Positions 62,623 through 64,000 of a DNA stretch of 64,000 bases are shown here, one piece after another (positions within the stretch are counted from its first letter, which is position 1; each line of letters starts with the position of its first letter). Below the pieces are notes generated by a model, which saw only the letters and a program-made list of their open reading frames with translations, searched no databases and was not told the DNA's origin. The stretch covers positions 62,001-126,000 of the forward strand of contig JAEWGT010000008.1 of the NCBI GenBank assembly GCA_023388175.1. The letters run 5' to 3'. The translations under genes and the position numbers were made by a program. Origin of the DNA: Pseudomonadota bacterium (GTDB lineage: Bacteria > Pseudomonadota > Alphaproteobacteria > Rhizobiales > Devosiaceae).

Positions 62623-63141
62623 ATGAATTCGGAAGATCGAAGCGCCATCGAGGATCTGTTCCAGCGGCTGGCCAATGTCGAGCGCAATTCCGGCCCGCGC
62701 GACCGCGAGGCGGAGCGCCTGATCTGGGAAAGGATGCGGGACAATCCGGCATCGGCCTATTTCATGGCGCAGACGATTCTCGTGCAGGAAGCGGCCTTGC
62801 GGGCGCAGCAGCAGAAGATTGAGGAACTGGAAGCAGAAGCCGGTGGCGGCTCGGGGTTTCTGGACTCCATCTTTGGCGATGACCGCCCCAAGCGACCCAC
62901 ACAGCGCCGCGATGGTCCGTGGGGCAGGCCCGCCGAAGGCGGATTTCTAGCCGGCGCGGCGCAGACCGCGCTTGGCGTCACCGGCGGCATGCTGCTTGGT
63001 TCGGCGATTGCCGGAATGTTTGGTACGCCCCCCGCTTCTGCCGGAGAACATCCGGATACCGGCGCACAAGACAGCGGCGATGGCGGGATGGACGGCGGTG
63101 ACGACTGGGGCGGCGGCTTCGATATCGGGGGTGAGTTCTGA
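62623..63141 (+). CDS. DUF2076 family protein
   Basis: ATG at 62623 with GGAG 8 nt upstream; 172 aa. The N-terminus EDRSAIEDLFQRLANVE...PRDREAERLI is the DUF2076 signature, followed by a coiled helix (LRAQQQKIEELEAE), a Pro/Arg-rich linker, a hydrophobic segment (AAQTALGVTGGMLLGSAIAG, about 118-137) and an acidic Gly/Asp-rich tail. Members are probably membrane-associated and of unknown function. In-frame Met codons at 62590 and 62608 are possible starts. Confidence 0.85.
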   Translation: MNSEDRSAIEDLFQRLANVERNSGPRDREAERLIWERMRDNPASAYFMAQTILVQEAALRAQQQKIEELEAEAGGGSGFLDSIFGDDRPKRPTQRRDGPWGRPAEGGFLAGAAQTALGVTGGMLLGSAIAGMFGTPPASAGEHPDTGAQDSGDGGMDGGDDWGGGFDIGGEF

Positions 63142-63151
63142 AACTCGCCTC

Positions 63152-63625
63152 TTATCGAACCGTGCGTTTTTCGTAAAACTCGTTGCCGCCTGCTTCGAGC
63201 ACATAGAACATGTTGTTATAGGGAAAGCGCAGGCCGGCGGTGTGGAAATGCTGCGCATTCTGCACGCCGGGATGGCGCGCGCCGCGCAGGACCTGGTCAG
63301 AGACCTGTGAGGCGAGAACGGCGCCGCTGTCGGTCATCGGTTTGCTAAGGACGCCCTGGGCGAACTGGTTTTTCTGGCCAACGACTTCACAGACCGATTT
63401 GGGATAGCGCGGATCGTTGACGCGGTTCATCACCACTGTGCCGACGGCCAGCATGCCATCGGCGCTGGAGCGGTTGGATTCAAAGTACATCGCGCGCATC
63501 ATGCACTCCTTCTCACTCATCTTGTTGAATGCGAAGTTCATGCCCAGAAACGAGCAGCCGCCGAGGCTGGTCACGGCGGTGGCAAGGACGGCAAGGCGCA
63601 GAACGGCGCGGGCAAGGCGAGGCAT
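63152..63625 (-). CDS. SleB-family cell-wall hydrolase lipoprotein
   Basis: This 157-aa protein has a lipoprotein signal peptide (lipobox SLGGC, Cys24). The Hydrolase_2/SleB domain follows, with the family motif KECMMRAMYFESNRSSADGMLAVGTVVMNRVNDPRYP. QFAQGVL and a His-rich AQHFHTAGLR are also seen; the conserved Glu of YFESN is the presumed catalytic residue. It would cut peptidoglycan from the periplasmic face of a membrane. It converges on the DUF2076 gene. Confidence 0.88.
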   Translation of the reverse strand: MPRLARAVLRLAVLATAVTSLGGCSFLGMNFAFNKMSEKECMMRAMYFESNRSSADGMLAVGTVVMNRVNDPRYPKSVCEVVGQKNQFAQGVLSKPMTDSGAVLASQVSDQVLRGARHPGVQNAQHFHTAGLRFPYNNMFYVLEAGGNEFYEKRTVR

Positions 63626-63717
63626 AGGGGCATTCCAGGCTGTGACAAAGAAGTGTCTCGGCCTGAAAATGCGCTCCTAGCCTTAAGGAAGGGCTCAGAA
63701 AAACGGTAAACGAAGCC

Positions 63718-64000
63718 TTAACGGCGCATAAGGCTCGCCAGCAGCAGAACAGTGCCCACCACGGCTATGGCCGGAATAGGATCGCGGCGGACGGCGCGGG
63801 CGCCGCGCCAAGCATGTGTACCGACCTGTTCGGCCAGTTGCACACCCTGCCGTGTGGCCTCGCGGCCGAATTCCGAAAAATTGTCGGACCAGTCATCGGC
63901 GGTGTGACTGGCCTGTTTGGACAGGGACCGGCCAATACGACGCATATCGCGCTGCAGGGATTCAATCCGGGCTTCAAGGCTGTTGGGGTCGCGGTGAGGC
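63718..64000 (-). CDS. Helical membrane-anchored protein, 5' end outside window (DUF883-like)
   Basis: The frame is open from the right edge to the stop at 63718. The visible 93 residues begin ...PHRDPNSLEARIESLQRDM, continue as amphipathic helices (SLSKQASHTADDWSDNFSEF, REATRQGVQLAEQVGTHA) and end in one C-terminal transmembrane helix (PIPAIAVVGTVLLLASLMRR). This layout resembles ElaB/YqjD (DUF883) ribosome-associated membrane proteins. An internal ATG at 63945 could be mistaken for the start; upstream coding pattern argues against it. Confidence 0.7.
   Translation of the reverse strand, partial: PHRDPNSLEARIESLQRDMRRIGRSLSKQASHTADDWSDNFSEFGREATRQGVQLAEQVGTHAWRGARAVRRDPIPAIAVVGTVLLLASLMRR

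Overview
The window is a continuous, gene-dense chromosomal segment of an alphaproteobacterium, most probably order Hyphomicrobiales and close to Devosia. This is inferred from house-keeping order and protein style, not from a marker gene: gyrA, coaD, two cyclophilins, queA and tgt lie together; recG, sdhE and mfd lie together; there is an IalB-family protein, a DUF1489 protein, a SleB-type lipoprotein, and the alphaproteobacterial direct-repeat SOS box. GC is high throughout. I saw no transposase, integrase, phage block, CRISPR array or rRNA, so this looks like core genome with small accessory pockets.

Layout. 1-5.9 kb: the end of an MgtE transporter, a 33-aa membrane peptide, a GST, a DUF1489 protein and uvrA (minus strand). 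6-11 kb: ssb, then on the minus strand a PAS-GGDEF protein, a secreted protein and an RND/MMPL exporter. 11-14.5 kb: a divergent NmrA-family oxidoreductase/HxlR regulator pair, then an ArsR-like regulator coupled to an MFS transporter. 14.5-27.5 kb: gyrA, DUF805, tautomerase, acetyltransferase, coaD, two cyclophilins, queA, exoD, tgt, pgi and map. 27-35 kb: tRNA-Lys, an envelope coiled-coil protein, glmU-glmS and recG. 35-45 kb: sdhE-mfd, an IalB-family protein, a UbiH/UbiL hydroxylase, TerC, a quinone oxidoreductase, a PRC-barrel protein, tRNA-Ser and a second diguanylate cyclase. 45-53.6 kb: 5-oxoprolinase pxpBCA facing a five-gene Liv-type ABC importer. 53.8-58.8 kb: a signalling module. 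58.8-64 kb: FecR-domain protein, GT2, a FliK-like/FlhB-like pair, DUF2076, a SleB lipoprotein and a truncated helical membrane protein.

Functional groups. uvrA and ssb each carry an upstream GAAC-N7-GAAC box, so both should belong to the LexA regulon; recG and mfd add repair functions without a visible box. glmU-glmS feed UDP-GlcNAc synthesis. queA and tgt act in queuosine modification, although this Tgt has lost three of the four canonical zinc ligands. pxpBCA would convert 5-oxoproline to glutamate next to an amino-acid/amide importer.

The most interesting stretch is 53804-58799: an ScfR-type XRE regulator, a receiver with no output domain, a 77-aa two-helix membrane protein and an SLC5-STAC-histidine kinase. 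The XRE protein carries an internal segment that resembles the dimerisation/phosphoacceptor helices of the kinase encoded 2.3 kb downstream. This suggests a CrbS-like transporter-kinase that signals through a stand-alone receiver to a one-component-type regulator. Two 80-bp nested palindromes (32525-32605 and 52147-52226) are copies of one dispersed repeat family, and 2061-2140 has a similar nested layout with a different sequence.
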